From Gillisia hiemivivida (lineage in GTDB: Bacteria > Bacteroidota > Bacteroidia > Flavobacteriales > Flavobacteriaceae), in assembly GCF_007997295.1 (NCBI RefSeq), contig NZ_VORY01000001.1, positions 248,001-312,000 of the forward strand: a stretch of 64,000 bases of DNA. The letters are read 5' to 3'. The notes under the pieces were generated by a model. That model saw nothing but the letters and a program-made list of their open reading frames with translations. It ran no database searches and was not told where the DNA came from. A program made the translations under genes and the position numbers. Shown here in pieces: positions 1-7,544 of this stretch (its first letter is position 1; each line of letters starts with the position of its first letter).

Positions 1-895
1 AATTATAGATAGCCTGAAAAATGAGTAACAAGACCATAAAAAAGATCACATATCCCCAAACTCGGTGGGTTAAGATCCTATCTAATCTAATTCTAAGGTC
101 CGTTGCAGATTTTAGATCTACTTTTAAACCTTCTTTCAATAATCCATTTATAAACTGATACCTTAGAATGGTTTCTTTTTGCTGAAGCCTTTTAAGGTCA
201 CTATTGCTTTTAGTGTGAAAGCTATTACCATTATCTAAAGAATGTCTGTTTACATTCCCAAAATTTACATCTTGTGTGATAACTAACCAGAGTTTGTATA
301 AAGACTGATTTGGAAATGCCTTTCTTAATCTTCCAAAATACTCAGGGTCCATAATGGAGGCATGCAAGCAAGGTTCAGTAGAAATTTGGCGGTAATTAAG
401 GATCATTTCTTTTAGTTCCTCTATTCCGGTATTTTTTCTGGCACTTACAAGTGCGATCTTTGTATTTAATTTAGCTTCTAAAATGCCAATATCCAATGAT
501 ATTCCTTTACGCACCATTCTATCTGCCATATTGATAACAAGAATGGTAGGTATTTCAAGGTCTTTTATTTGGGTAAATAGAAGTAGATTTCTTTTAAGGT
601 TTTCTACATCGCTTATTACGACTGCAACGTCTGGGAAGTCCCTATCGTTTTTATTCAATAAGAGTTCTATAACCACATTCTCATCTAAGGAAGATGCATT
701 TAAACTGTAGGTTCCGGGGAGATCTAAAATATGTGCTTTTAAGCCTCGGGGAAGTTTACAGACTCCCGATTTTTTCTCTACCGTAATTCCCGGGTAGTTC
801 CCAACTTGCTGGTTTAAACCAGTAAGTTGATTGAAAACAGAAGTTTTACCAGTATTTGGGTTTCCAATTAACGAAACATTAATCTGTTTCCCCAT
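1..895 (-). CDS. feoB: Ferrous iron transporter FeoB, N-terminal part (C-terminus outside window)
   Basis: FeoB imports Fe(II) across the inner membrane; its cytosolic N-terminus is a GTPase. About 298 residues are visible, translated from the ATG at 893-895. The G1 loop GNPNTGKT is at residues 11-18, a G3 motif DLPG follows in LDLPGTYSLNA, and a G4-like INMAD is present. The visible part ends in the first membrane helix (WGYVIFFMVLLLIF). The reading frame is open to the window edge, so the permease part is missing only because of the cut. It starts 4 bp after the feoA stop, so the two form an operon. The family call is clear from the GTPase motifs together with the feoA neighbour. Confidence 0.95.
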   Translation of the reverse strand, partial: MGKQINVSLIGNPNTGKTSVFNQLTGLNQQVGNYPGITVEKKSGVCKLPRGLKAHILDLPGTYSLNASSLDENVVIELLLNKNDRDFPDVAVVISDVENLKRNLLLFTQIKDLEIPTILVINMADRMVRKGISLDIGILEAKLNTKIALVSARKNTGIEELKEMILNYRQISTEPCLHASIMDPEYFGRLRKAFPNQSLYKLWLVITQDVNFGNVNRHSLDNGNSFHTKSNSDLKRLQQKETILRYQFINGLLKEGLKVDLKSATDLRIRLDRILTHRVWGYVIFFMVLLLIFQAIYN

Positions 896-899
896 AGTA

Positions 900-1127
900 T
901 TATATTAATTCTATTTCTATAAGCAACGCAGTCTCTTTGCGAATTGCCAAATGGCTCCCGTTAATGTTCAAATACATAGGATCTCTAAAAGGGGCGGTTT
1001 GCACCAACTCTACTAAATTTCCTGGTAAGCAGCCCATTTCTAAGAGTTTCAAAGGAATTTTATCTACGATAAATTCTTTGATGATCCCTCGTTGACCACG
1101 CTGTAAATGAGCAACAGTTAGCTTCAT
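900..1127 (-). CDS. feoA: FeoA, small SH3-like partner of FeoB
   Basis: This 75-residue protein has the size and pattern of FeoA: a basic beta-strand opening (LQRGQRGIIKEF), the conserved LLEMGCLPGNLVELV segment in the middle, and a C-terminal HLAIRKETALLIEI strand. FeoA proteins have an SH3-like fold and act in the cytosol with FeoB in ferrous iron uptake. The gene lies directly upstream of feoB on the same strand with 4 bp between them, as expected for a two-gene feoAB operon. No separate feoC is visible. Identification is firm from family pattern plus context. Confidence 0.93.
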   Translation of the reverse strand: MKLTVAHLQRGQRGIIKEFIVDKIPLKLLEMGCLPGNLVELVQTAPFRDPMYLNINGSHLAIRKETALLIEIELI

Positions 1128-1154
1128 TATTATTTAGATTGATTTTAAACAAGG

Positions 1155-1162
1155 CAAAAATA
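1155..1162 (-). promoter_or_regulatory. Possible -7 element for feoAB
   Basis: On the minus strand the sequence reads TATTTTTG, matching the Bacteroidota -7 consensus TAnnTTTG, about 28 bp upstream of the feoA start. I see no good TTTG -33 element at the usual spacing, so this is tentative. Confidence 0.35.
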
Positions 1163-1209
1163 ACTTAAAAAAAAGTCTTAGAAAAGTTTAGGAAGAAAAA
1201 GTATAATCG

Positions 1210-1878
1210 CTAGTATTCAGCTTTTAAAATTTCAATATCATCCAAGAGATCATCTATAGCTTCTGCATTGGTGCCATCATAAAAACCACGGATTCTTTTC
1301 TCTTTGTCTACCAGGATAAAGTTTTCGGTATGTATCATATCGTAAGGGCCGCCATCCCCATCACTTTTAGTGGCTAGATAAGACTTTCTTGCCAATTCAT
1401 AGATCTGCTTTTTATCCCCCGTAACTAAATTCCATTTAGCATCATTCACTCCTTTTTCCAAGGCATACTTTTTAAGCTGAGGCACACTGTCTGCCACTGG
1501 AATTACAGTGTGAGAAAGCAATAGCACATCTGGATCGTCTTTTAAACGTTCCTGAATATCTAGCATATGCCCAGTCATGATTGGGCAAATTGTAAGGCAG
1601 GTTGTAAAGAAGAAATCTGCTACGTAAATTTTGTCCTTATAAGTGTCTTGCGTGATTGTTTCTCCATTCTGATTCTGTAGATTGAAGTCGGCAATCTTGT
1701 GATATTTCCTCACAAACTGAACCGTAGTATCTACTAATTCTGAATTCACCATATCTGGTTGAAAGACAGGTAATTTTTTCTCCGGTTTCAGCAAAGTATA
1801 AATGCTAGAAATAATTATAATTGAAAGAATTGCCATCACTATGGCAAGGGGCTTGTATTTAGAGAAAAACTGAAGCAT
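1210..1878 (-). CDS. SCO1/SenC family copper chaperone/thioredoxin-like protein
   Basis: This 222-residue protein has one N-terminal membrane anchor (residues 10-30) and a thioredoxin-fold domain facing the periplasm. The copper-binding motif is FFTTCLTICPI, with CxxxC cysteines at residues 94 and 98, and the third ligand His is in YDMIHTENFILVD. SCO proteins deliver copper to the CuA site of cytochrome oxidase or act as thiol reductases. No cytochrome oxidase gene is visible here; the neighbours are feoA (same strand, downstream) and rseP (divergent). All metal ligands are present, so it should be functional. The exact client cannot be told from this sequence. Confidence 0.9.
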   Translation of the reverse strand: MLQFFSKYKPLAIVMAILSIIIISSIYTLLKPEKKLPVFQPDMVNSELVDTTVQFVRKYHKIADFNLQNQNGETITQDTYKDKIYVADFFFTTCLTICPIMTGHMLDIQERLKDDPDVLLLSHTVIPVADSVPQLKKYALEKGVNDAKWNLVTGDKKQIYELARKSYLATKSDGDGGPYDMIHTENFILVDKEKRIRGFYDGTNAEAIDDLLDDIEILKAEY

Positions 1879-1998
1879 TAGAAATGATTTAATACAAAAT
1901 TAAAGCCTTCTAACTAAATACGTGCAAGGGAAGTACTAAAATTTTTTAGGCGGACATTTCAGTAGCTATTTATACTTTTTTAGGAGCTATTAAAAGGT

Positions 1999-2006
1999 TA
2001 CTTTTG
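1999..2006 (+). promoter_or_regulatory. Likely -7 element for rseP
   Basis: TACTTTTG matches TAnnTTTG and ends 27 bp before the ATG at 2034. Because this element overlaps the upstream TTG codon at 2004, it argues that translation begins at 2034, not at that TTG. A clear -33 TTTG is not seen. Confidence 0.45.
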
Positions 2007-2033
2007 TGCGATTTCAAATTTGAAGCAGAGAGA

Positions 2034-3350
2034 ATGGATCCATTTTTAATAAAAGCAATACAGTTACTTCTTAGTTTATCCTTATTAATCGTTTTACACG
2101 AGTTTGGACACTTTATACCAGCCAAGTTATTTAAAACCAGAGTAGAGAAATTCTACTTGTTTTTCGATGTGAAGTTTGCGCTTTTCAAGAAAAAAATAGG
2201 TGGAACCGAATATGGATTAGGTTGGTTACCACTTGGTGGATATGTAAAAATATCCGGAATGATAGATGAGAGTATGGACAAGGAGCAAATGGCGCTTCCT
2301 CCAAAGCCTTGGGAATTTAGAAGTAAGCCGGCTTGGCAACGTTTAATTATTATGTTGGGTGGAGTTACTGTTAACTTGGTTCTTGGTTTCCTTATTTATA
2401 TGATGGTATTATTTGTTTGGGGAAGCTCTTTTGTAGGTCCAGACGATATGCCACAAGGATTTGCTGTTGCAGACGAGTTCAAGGAATTTGGATTTGAAGA
2501 TGGAGATAGAATACTTTCTGTTAACGGAGAGGAATTCCAAAACAGTGTAGAGGTAAACAGATTCCTGTTTATGCGTGATGTCAAAAATATCACCGTAATT
2601 CATCAATCGGGAGAAGAAGAAACAATTTCTATTCCTGAAGATATAGGTTCTAAAATGTTTCAAGAAGGGGTGATGCAACCTTTCGTGCCTATTCAAAATG
2701 CAGTTTTGGATACGGTTGTTGCAGACCTTGCAGCATCTAAAGCAGGATTGAAGAAAGGAGATAGTTTGATCTCTATAAATAAGCAGGAAATTGGATACTG
2801 GCACGAATTAGCGCCAATCACTGCTGAAAACAAAGAAAAAGAAGTAGAAGTTGTCTTTAAAAGAGATGGAGATATTATGAGCGTAATGGTAACTCCAGAT
2901 GAAGATGGAATGCTTGGCGTTTCTTCAAGGCGTGATTTTAATGTACAAACCAGAGAATATGATTTTGGTGAAAGTATTGAAGAAGGCTTTAGTTATGGGT
3001 ATTGGACACTTCATGACTATGTAGCACAATTTAAATATGTATTTACTGCTAAAGGGGCAACTCAGGTTGGTGGTTTTGGGGCAATTGGAGGCTTGTTCCC
3101 GGATGCTTGGGACTGGAAAGGCTTCTGGTTGGCAACGGCTTTAATTTCTATCATATTAGCGTTCATGAATATCTTGCCAATTCCAGCATTAGATGGTGGA
3201 CATGTGGTGTTCTTGCTTTATGAGATTATTTCAGGAAAAACTCCGAATGAGAAATTCATGGAATATGCTCAAATGTTTGGGTTCTTTTTATTGATCGCAT
3301 TGGTATTGTTTGCTAATGGAAACGATTTATATCGCTGGTTGTTCGAATAA
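2034..3350 (+). CDS. rseP: RseP-like site-2 zinc metalloprotease with two PDZ domains
   Basis: This inner-membrane S2P protease cleaves membrane-bound anti-sigma factors within the bilayer. The zinc motif HEFGH lies in the first helix (residues 22-26), and the third ligand is in the late NILPIPALDGGHV segment (LDG motif). Two PDZ regions are visible in between (around GFEDGDRILSVNGEEF and AASKAGLKKGDSLISINKQE). I chose the ATG at 2034 (438 aa); a TTG ten codons earlier lies inside a promoter-like element. The sequence is complete and of normal family length. The gene stands alone, divergent from the SCO gene and followed by tRNA-Asn. Confidence 0.93.
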   Translation: MDPFLIKAIQLLLSLSLLIVLHEFGHFIPAKLFKTRVEKFYLFFDVKFALFKKKIGGTEYGLGWLPLGGYVKISGMIDESMDKEQMALPPKPWEFRSKPAWQRLIIMLGGVTVNLVLGFLIYMMVLFVWGSSFVGPDDMPQGFAVADEFKEFGFEDGDRILSVNGEEFQNSVEVNRFLFMRDVKNITVIHQSGEEETISIPEDIGSKMFQEGVMQPFVPIQNAVLDTVVADLAASKAGLKKGDSLISINKQEIGYWHELAPITAENKEKEVEVVFKRDGDIMSVMVTPDEDGMLGVSSRRDFNVQTREYDFGESIEEGFSYGYWTLHDYVAQFKYVFTAKGATQVGGFGAIGGLFPDAWDWKGFWLATALISIILAFMNILPIPALDGGHVVFLLYEIISGKTPNEKFMEYAQMFGFFLLIALVLFANGNDLYRWLFE

Positions 3351-3411
3351 TAGCTATCTAGTAAAAAGTAGCCAAAAATTTTTATCAAAAATTAGCAAAA
3401 AAAAGTCGTTT

Positions 3412-3448
3412 TTTGTTTTGTAGGCATTTAAAAATTGATTTATATTTG
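3412..3448 (+). promoter_or_regulatory. Bacteroidota promoter for tRNA-Asn
   Basis: A TTTG -33 element (3417-3420, another at 3412-3415) lies 20 bp before TATATTTG (3441-3448), a very good match to the TTTG/TAnnTTTG promoter. The tRNA-Asn starts about 100 bp downstream. Confidence 0.7.
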
Positions 3449-3549
3449 CAACCGCAAAAGAGAAATATTTAAGTCTCTACTGCAGGTCCAGATTAAGAGT
3501 TAGGATCTTTAAAAAGAAAAACGTTCTTAAAGAATTATAAAGTACAGTT

Positions 3550-3623
3550 TCCTCCTTAGCTCAGTTGGTTAGAGCATCTGACTGTTAATCAGAGGGTCCT
3601 TGGTTCGAGCCCAAGAGGAGGAG
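3550..3623 (+). tRNA. tRNA-Asn (anticodon GTT)
   Basis: A full 74-nt cloverleaf can be drawn: acceptor TCCTCCT pairs with AGGAGGA, D arm GCTC/GAGC, anticodon stem TCTGA/TCAGA with loop CTGTTAA (anticodon GTT), and T stem CTTGG/CCAAG around TTCGAGC. The discriminator is G and CCA is not encoded. The 3' part from 3598 is the attachment site of the integrative element that follows; the element supplies the same sequence, so the tRNA stays intact. Confidence 0.97.
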
Positions 3624-3624
3624 C
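3598..3624 (+). repeat. attL: left 27-bp attachment repeat at the tRNA-Asn 3' end
   Basis: A 27-bp sequence covering the T arm and 3' acceptor strand of tRNA-Asn is repeated perfectly at 23095-23121 in the same orientation. Bases differ immediately outside both copies. With a tyrosine integrase starting 228 bp away, this is the left end of an integrated element. Confidence 0.95.
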
Positions 3625-3633
3625 AAATTAAGT

Positions 3634-3664
3634 AAACCAGTCTTTAACGAGGCTGGTTTTTTTG
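3634..3664 (+). terminator. Terminator downstream of tRNA-Asn (element-derived)
   Basis: AAACCAG (3634-3640) pairs with CTGGTTT (3653-3659), extended by T-G and C-G pairs, and is followed by a run of T. It lies inside the element. The original chromosomal terminator appears to be the one after attR at 23133. Confidence 0.75.
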
Positions 3665-3738
3665 CTTTATAGCCACCGCTATAACAGGATCTATAACATT
3701 TTTCCTGTTTTGTATAAAAAACTAAAAATATCAGATTT

Positions 3739-3800
3739 GGGTTCCTATACCCAAAATAAGGTGTAGAAAAAGGTTCCCACTTTTAAAATCTGGGTTCCCA
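3739..3800 (+). repeat. Direct repeats resembling integrase arm-type sites
   Basis: Three related blocks, GGGTTCCTATACCC (3739), GGTTCCCACTTTT (3772) and GGGTTCCCATTTTTT (3792), lie between attL and the integrase start. Repeated short blocks in this position are typical arm-binding sites of tyrosine integrases; that role is inferred. The spacing between starts is about 33 and 20 bp. Confidence 0.45.
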
Positions 3801-3851
3801 TTTTTTCATATCCGAGAGTATGCCAATTGTTTAACTTAAAAACCAATTGGT

Positions 3852-5051
3852 ATGAATCAATCAAAACTATCAATTTTATTTGTTGCCAATCTGGCAAAGC
3901 TAAACCGTAAAGGTCTATGCCCATTAAAATGTAGAATTACATTTGATAAGAAACGTAAAGAATTTGCATCTGGTTTTATGGTAGACCCAAAGAAGTGGAA
4001 TTCTAAATTACAATTGCAGAAAGACTCCTCATTACTAAATTCCAATATAGAGGTAATTCGCAGTAAACTTCAAAAATCATATATCTCAGTACAGCTAGAA
4101 AACGACATTTTTACTGTGGAGGATATTGCTCTAAAATATTTTAATAAACCTGAGCAGAATAAAGTTTACTTAATTTCATTTTATAACATCTATTTAAAGA
4201 AATTAAATTCCTTAATTGGTAAGGAGTTAAAGGAGTCCACTTACAAAAAGTTTGAATACATTAGAAATGATCTTAAAAAGTTTATTCGTGCTAAATTTCA
4301 AAAGAATGATATTTTACTAGAAGAATTAAAACTTCATTTTTTAGAAGATTTTGATCATTACTTAAAAATTGAGAAGGGACATAAGCAAATAACTATTAAT
4401 AAGGCTTTACAACGTCTCAGAAGGGTAGTTAGAGTAGCTTTTGCGGAAGGTTTAATCACTTCTGATCCTTTCATGCTTCATAAGTCAAAAAGGGCTAAAA
4501 AGGAGCTGACATTTCTTAGTGAATTGGAATTGGAAAAATTAGAAACTTATGAGTTTCAACTACCTCGCTTGGAGTTAGTACGAGATCTTTTTATTTTTTG
4601 TTGCTATACTGGGTTAGCCTACCGTGAAATGAAAGAATTACATAAAATTAATATCATCAAAAATTTCGATGGTGAATTATGGATAAAGATTAAACGGGAA
4701 AAAACAGGGAAGATGATATCAGTACCTCTTTTAGTAAAACCTAAAAAAATCATTAAAAAATATTCTAGTGACAAAGAGTTGATATTTCCCTCATACAGCA
4801 ATCAAAAGATTAATGCATATTTGAAGGAGATTGCCGTAATTATAGGGATCGAACTTAATCTGACTCACCATGTTGCGAGAAGAACCTTTGCTACAACCGT
4901 TCTACTATTTAATGATGTGTCTATCGAAATAGTTAGTGAATTGTTAGGGCATTCTAGTATTCAAATAACTCAAGATTATTATGGAAAGATTTTACAAAAA
5001 AAAGTAGGAATGGAAATGAGTAAGCTTTCTGTAAAATTGGATAAAAATTAA
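3852..5051 (+). CDS. int: Tyrosine recombinase (IntDOT-like integrase) of the tRNA-Asn element
   Basis: This 399-residue integrase has the layout of Bacteroidota mobile-element recombinases: an N-terminal arm-binding region (residues 1-60, MNQSKLSILF...RKGLCPLKCRI), a SAM-like core-binding domain (about 100-210) and a catalytic domain. The catalytic domain shows KREKTGK, HHVARRTF (HxxR), LLGHSSIQITQ and the nucleophile region QDYYGKI. The place of the first catalytic Arg reads TGLAYREMKEL, a variant common in IntDOT-type enzymes. It should catalyse integration and excision at the tRNA-Asn 3' end, consistent with its position beside attL. No excisionase is recognisable nearby. Confidence 0.93.
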   Translation: MNQSKLSILFVANLAKLNRKGLCPLKCRITFDKKRKEFASGFMVDPKKWNSKLQLQKDSSLLNSNIEVIRSKLQKSYISVQLENDIFTVEDIALKYFNKPEQNKVYLISFYNIYLKKLNSLIGKELKESTYKKFEYIRNDLKKFIRAKFQKNDILLEELKLHFLEDFDHYLKIEKGHKQITINKALQRLRRVVRVAFAEGLITSDPFMLHKSKRAKKELTFLSELELEKLETYEFQLPRLELVRDLFIFCCYTGLAYREMKELHKINIIKNFDGELWIKIKREKTGKMISVPLLVKPKKIIKKYSSDKELIFPSYSNQKINAYLKEIAVIIGIELNLTHHVARRTFATTVLLFNDVSIEIVSELLGHSSIQITQDYYGKILQKKVGMEMSKLSVKLDKN

Positions 5052-5058
5052 ATGAGAC

Positions 5059-5083
5059 GTCCAGTTTTATATTGGACTTTTTA
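5059..5083. terminator. Terminator between integrase and XRE gene
   Basis: GTCCA (5059-5063) pairs with TGGAC (5073-5077), followed by TTTTT. The position between convergent genes fits a terminator for the integrase. The stem is short. Confidence 0.5.
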
Positions 5084-5098
5084 TTAATTTACCTATAT

Positions 5099-5332
5099 TT
5101 AGTTTTTAATTAGGTTAAATAATTCCTGAATATCTACCCGTAATGCTCTAGAGATAGCATTTACATTCCCTACAGATGTGTTTATTATCCCTCTTTCAAT
5201 TCTACTGATTTGAGAGATTTCTATGCCAATATCGTTGGCTAATTGCGATTGGGTAAATCCTTTGGATTTTCTAGCCTTTCTAAGGTTTTTACCAAATGCT
5301 ATTAAAAACTCTTTTTCATTTAAATATTCCAC
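5099..5332 (-). CDS. XRE-family HTH transcriptional regulator
   Basis: This 77-residue, single-domain protein has a classic Cro/C1-type helix-turn-helix: FGKNLRKARKSKGFTQSQLANDIGIEISQISRIERG, roughly residues 13-47. It is probably a DNA-binding repressor of the mobile element. It is divergent from the 152-aa gene at 5411, and the 78-bp gap holds a perfect palindrome (5367-5382) that is a good candidate operator. Such small XRE proteins often control lysogeny-like switches or toxin modules; which applies here is not visible. It is convergent with the integrase gene. Confidence 0.88.
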   Translation of the reverse strand: MEYLNEKEFLIAFGKNLRKARKSKGFTQSQLANDIGIEISQISRIERGIINTSVGNVNAISRALRVDIQELFNLIKN

Positions 5333-5366
5333 AAATTAAAAGTCGTGGAGCTGCACCTTTATATTA

Positions 5367-5382
5367 TAGGCATATTTGCCTA
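5367..5382. promoter_or_regulatory. Palindromic operator candidate for the XRE regulator
   Basis: TAGGCA TATT TGCCTA is a perfect 6-bp inverted repeat with a 4-bp spacer, in the gap between the divergent XRE gene and the 5411 gene. This is the expected geometry for an XRE dimer site controlling both directions. Confidence 0.55.
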
Positions 5383-5410
5383 TTTTTAACTAATTAATCA
5401 ATCTTAATAC

Positions 5411-5869
5411 ATGGAATTAAAAAAAGCATACCCCAATTACGTCCAAGCTATGAATCAAATGAAGGACACTACAGATTTAACTCAGTGTAAAAGCTCTTCT
5501 AATGTTCTCTCACATGGTATGTCCTACGTTGTTTACGGTAATAAATTAGGAGATATTTACATAGACCTCAATAAACATGAAGATTTTGTATATGTTTCAT
5601 TTGCAACATTTAAAGGGCTAATTGAAAAAGCTAAAACAACTGGCGATAAAATCTATGAAGATTTAGATGTCAGCGAATGGAAGAGTGTAATCGCAGGAGT
5701 TATGAATAAACACAATGCTAATCCTAAACATGCCCAACTTGTAATGGATTTTACCAGAAAAAAAGTTAATACCCCAAGAAAGAATTTTCAAAGCAAAAAG
5801 TCTGGTTGTATTCTAACACTAATTATTTTAATAATACCTATTCTCACCTATTCAAAAATCAATTTATAA
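5411..5869 (+). CDS. Hypothetical tail-anchored protein
   Basis: I do not recognise this 152-residue protein. Its first 120 or so residues look soluble and mixed alpha/beta (YVVYGNKLGDIYIDLNKHEDFVYVSFATFKGLIEKA). A basic stretch (FTRKKVNTPRKNFQSKKSG) is followed by one hydrophobic helix at the extreme C-terminus (CILTLIILIIPILTYSKINL), so it is probably a tail-anchored inner-membrane protein with a cytosolic head. It is the first gene right of the XRE operator and is followed after 10 bp by the 275-aa membrane protein, so the two are likely one transcript and may form a membrane pair. A cargo, regulatory or immunity role is possible; nothing here decides. Confidence 0.6.
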   Translation: MELKKAYPNYVQAMNQMKDTTDLTQCKSSSNVLSHGMSYVVYGNKLGDIYIDLNKHEDFVYVSFATFKGLIEKAKTTGDKIYEDLDVSEWKSVIAGVMNKHNANPKHAQLVMDFTRKKVNTPRKNFQSKKSGCILTLIILIIPILTYSKINL

Positions 5870-5879
5870 ATAATCAAAT

Positions 5880-6707
5880 ATGAAAGTAGCAAATTACTCA
5901 TGGTGGATTGGCGCCATTATTTCTCCAATATTAACTGTTGCTTTAACAGGAGGCTCCAATGATGACGATATTGGAATGTTAATTTTAGTAGGAGTTGTAA
6001 ATGGAGTTTTTTGGGGTTGGCTAATAGGCTTTTTGATTGATAAAGCTAGAGGAAACCCAAAAGAGACAAAACCTACACCCACTACAAAAAAGACTTACCA
6101 AACCCCTCCAATAACTAAAGAGGTTGAAATTAATAAATCAAATTCTGAAACTGATAGAAATGAATTTGCAGAAATTCTCTATGAATTTAGCATGAATCAA
6201 AAAGCTCTAGGATCTTTAGAGAAGATTAAAAGCGCTGACACTACTCTATATTTTAACGAGTTCTTGAAGTTGCTGAAGGAGTTTGTGAGTTCTAAAACAG
6301 GTGTTAATCTTATAATAGAGGATTATACTTGTATCTTTAAATCTCTTACCACTTCATTAAAACCAATTACTGTTGAACTTGATAAAAATAGAGGTAAGCT
6401 ATTATTTATTTCTAATAATTTGGGAGATGTTTTCAAAAATCATGAAGGGAGTGTGATTTGTAGTAACAATTTTATAATTCTGGGTATTGAAGAGGATAGT
6501 TTATCAAGATGGCTATTTATGCATCTGTCTGGAAGAATTCATGAGCCCAAACTGTTTATACTGACAGACAATGATATTTTAGATTGTGGTACGTTACCAG
6601 ATGCTAGTTTTCAAACAGTATTTAATGAATTAGATAGACGATTAGAAAGAACGCCTTCTAATGCAGATTGGGATAACTTGATGGACGAATTTTATAACAA
6701 AATATAG
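5880..6707 (+). CDS. Hypothetical protein with two N-terminal membrane helices
   Basis: This 275-residue protein has two hydrophobic helices near its start (WWIGAIISPILTVAL and GMLILVGVVNGVFWGWLIGFLI). A proline/threonine/lysine-rich linker (about residues 60-85) and a soluble domain of roughly 180 residues ending in DNLMDEFYNKI follow. I recognise no family. The spacing of 10 bp to the upstream tail-anchored protein implies joint expression under the XRE-linked promoter. The soluble domain would face the cytosol if the two helices form a hairpin. A strong hairpin with a T run follows the stop. Confidence 0.6.
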   Translation: MKVANYSWWIGAIISPILTVALTGGSNDDDIGMLILVGVVNGVFWGWLIGFLIDKARGNPKETKPTPTTKKTYQTPPITKEVEINKSNSETDRNEFAEILYEFSMNQKALGSLEKIKSADTTLYFNEFLKLLKEFVSSKTGVNLIIEDYTCIFKSLTTSLKPITVELDKNRGKLLFISNNLGDVFKNHEGSVICSNNFIILGIEEDSLSRWLFMHLSGRIHEPKLFILTDNDILDCGTLPDASFQTVFNELDRRLERTPSNADWDNLMDEFYNKI

Positions 6708-6715
6708 AACTTATA

Positions 6716-6750
6716 CTCTCCCATATATTTATATGTATGGGGGATTTTTT
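6716..6750 (+). terminator. Terminator after the 5411-6707 gene pair
   Basis: CTCCCATA (6718-6725, with one T-G pair) pairs with TATGGGGG (6736-6743), followed by ATTTTTT. It ends the putative two-gene unit. Confidence 0.65.
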
Positions 6751-6761
6751 GACTTAAAGAG

Positions 6762-6779
6762 CTAACGTCAACTTGTCAA
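6762..6779 (-). repeat. Element-specific 18-bp repeat, copy A (inverted)
   Basis: On the minus strand this reads TTGACAAGTTGACGTTAG, matching the 18-bp consensus TTGACANNTTGACGTYAR. It lies between the 275-aa gene and the secreted-protein gene at 6841, 61 bp upstream of that start. Confidence 0.7.
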
Positions 6780-6840
6780 GTTTTTTTACAATAATTAATT
6801 GCTTAACCTTTCAAATAAGCTAAAATTTTAATCCATCATT

Positions 6841-7335
6841 ATGAAAAAAATATTATTACTTGGAATTTTATTTCCTTTTATTGCCATTAGTCAAACTGAT
6901 AATAAAATAGAAGGACTAACTATTAATACACCTTGTGAGCTAGAATATACACGTAATTTGGGAAATCAAAATAATTACAGTTGTGTATTACAAAATATTG
7001 ATGAAACAATATTTCAATATTCTGTAACAGTTCAAAACTTATTTGAAGAAATGAATAATTTTCAAGGAAAACAGTTGCAGAGCTTTAAGAATAGCTTTTT
7101 ACAAGCTGCAAAGCAGAATGCTATTTCAAATGGAGAAAGTACGGAATCAATAATCTTAGCAAATGGTCAAAAGGCATTAAAAATTAAATCCTATTTAACC
7201 TACTCAGGAAATAAGTTTAATAATACTTCAATTGTATTCCTTTATAAGCAAAAAAGTTTTATAGTTAATTTAACCACTAATGACTTAAATAGTGTAGAAT
7301 TAAAACAACTTAATAATAGAATAAAAATCAAATAG
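6841..7335 (+). CDS. Hypothetical secreted protein
   Basis: This 164-residue protein has a typical signal peptide (MKKILLLGILFPFIAISQ, cleavage probably after ISQ). The mature part carries two cysteines (CELEYTRNLGNQNNYSC), which could form a disulfide. I do not recognise the family. The body is polar and beta-rich in appearance, with no enzymatic motif. It sits alone between copies A and B of the 18-bp repeat and has its own terminator, so it behaves as an independent cargo unit of the element. Its location is periplasmic or extracellular by inference. Confidence 0.6.
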   Translation: MKKILLLGILFPFIAISQTDNKIEGLTINTPCELEYTRNLGNQNNYSCVLQNIDETIFQYSVTVQNLFEEMNNFQGKQLQSFKNSFLQAAKQNAISNGESTESIILANGQKALKIKSYLTYSGNKFNNTSIVFLYKQKSFIVNLTTNDLNSVELKQLNNRIKIK

Positions 7336-7362
7336 ATTATATTAAAAAATCAGAAATATTAA

Positions 7363-7394
7363 ACCCTCTATTATTTTGTAGAGGGTATTTTTTT
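7363..7394. terminator. Terminator after the secreted-protein gene
   Basis: ACCCTCTA (7363-7370) pairs perfectly with TAGAGGGT (7379-7386), followed by ATTTTTTTT. It lies in a convergent gap. Confidence 0.85.
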
Positions 7395-7404
7395 GACTTT
7401 TAAT

Positions 7405-7422
7405 TTGACATCTTGACGTCAG
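7405..7422 (+). repeat. Element-specific 18-bp repeat, copy B
   Basis: This reads TTGACATCTTGACGTCAG. It lies in the convergent gap between the secreted-protein gene and the PLD gene, so unlike copies A, C and D it is not upstream of any gene. Confidence 0.7.
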
Positions 7423-7544
7423 GTTTTCTATTATAAAATTAGTGATAAAAGTATTTTTTAATGTTGCCACTTTTTCTTTGATGACTAAAATAGGACATTT
7501 CCTCAAATTGTACGCTATTTGCTTCTAATTGATGTTGGCTGAAC

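Noticed and set aside
2004-2033. TTG start ten codons before the rseP ATG
   Set aside because: The TTG overlaps a TAnnTTTG promoter element, and the protein from the ATG at 2034 begins directly with the membrane helix expected for the family.
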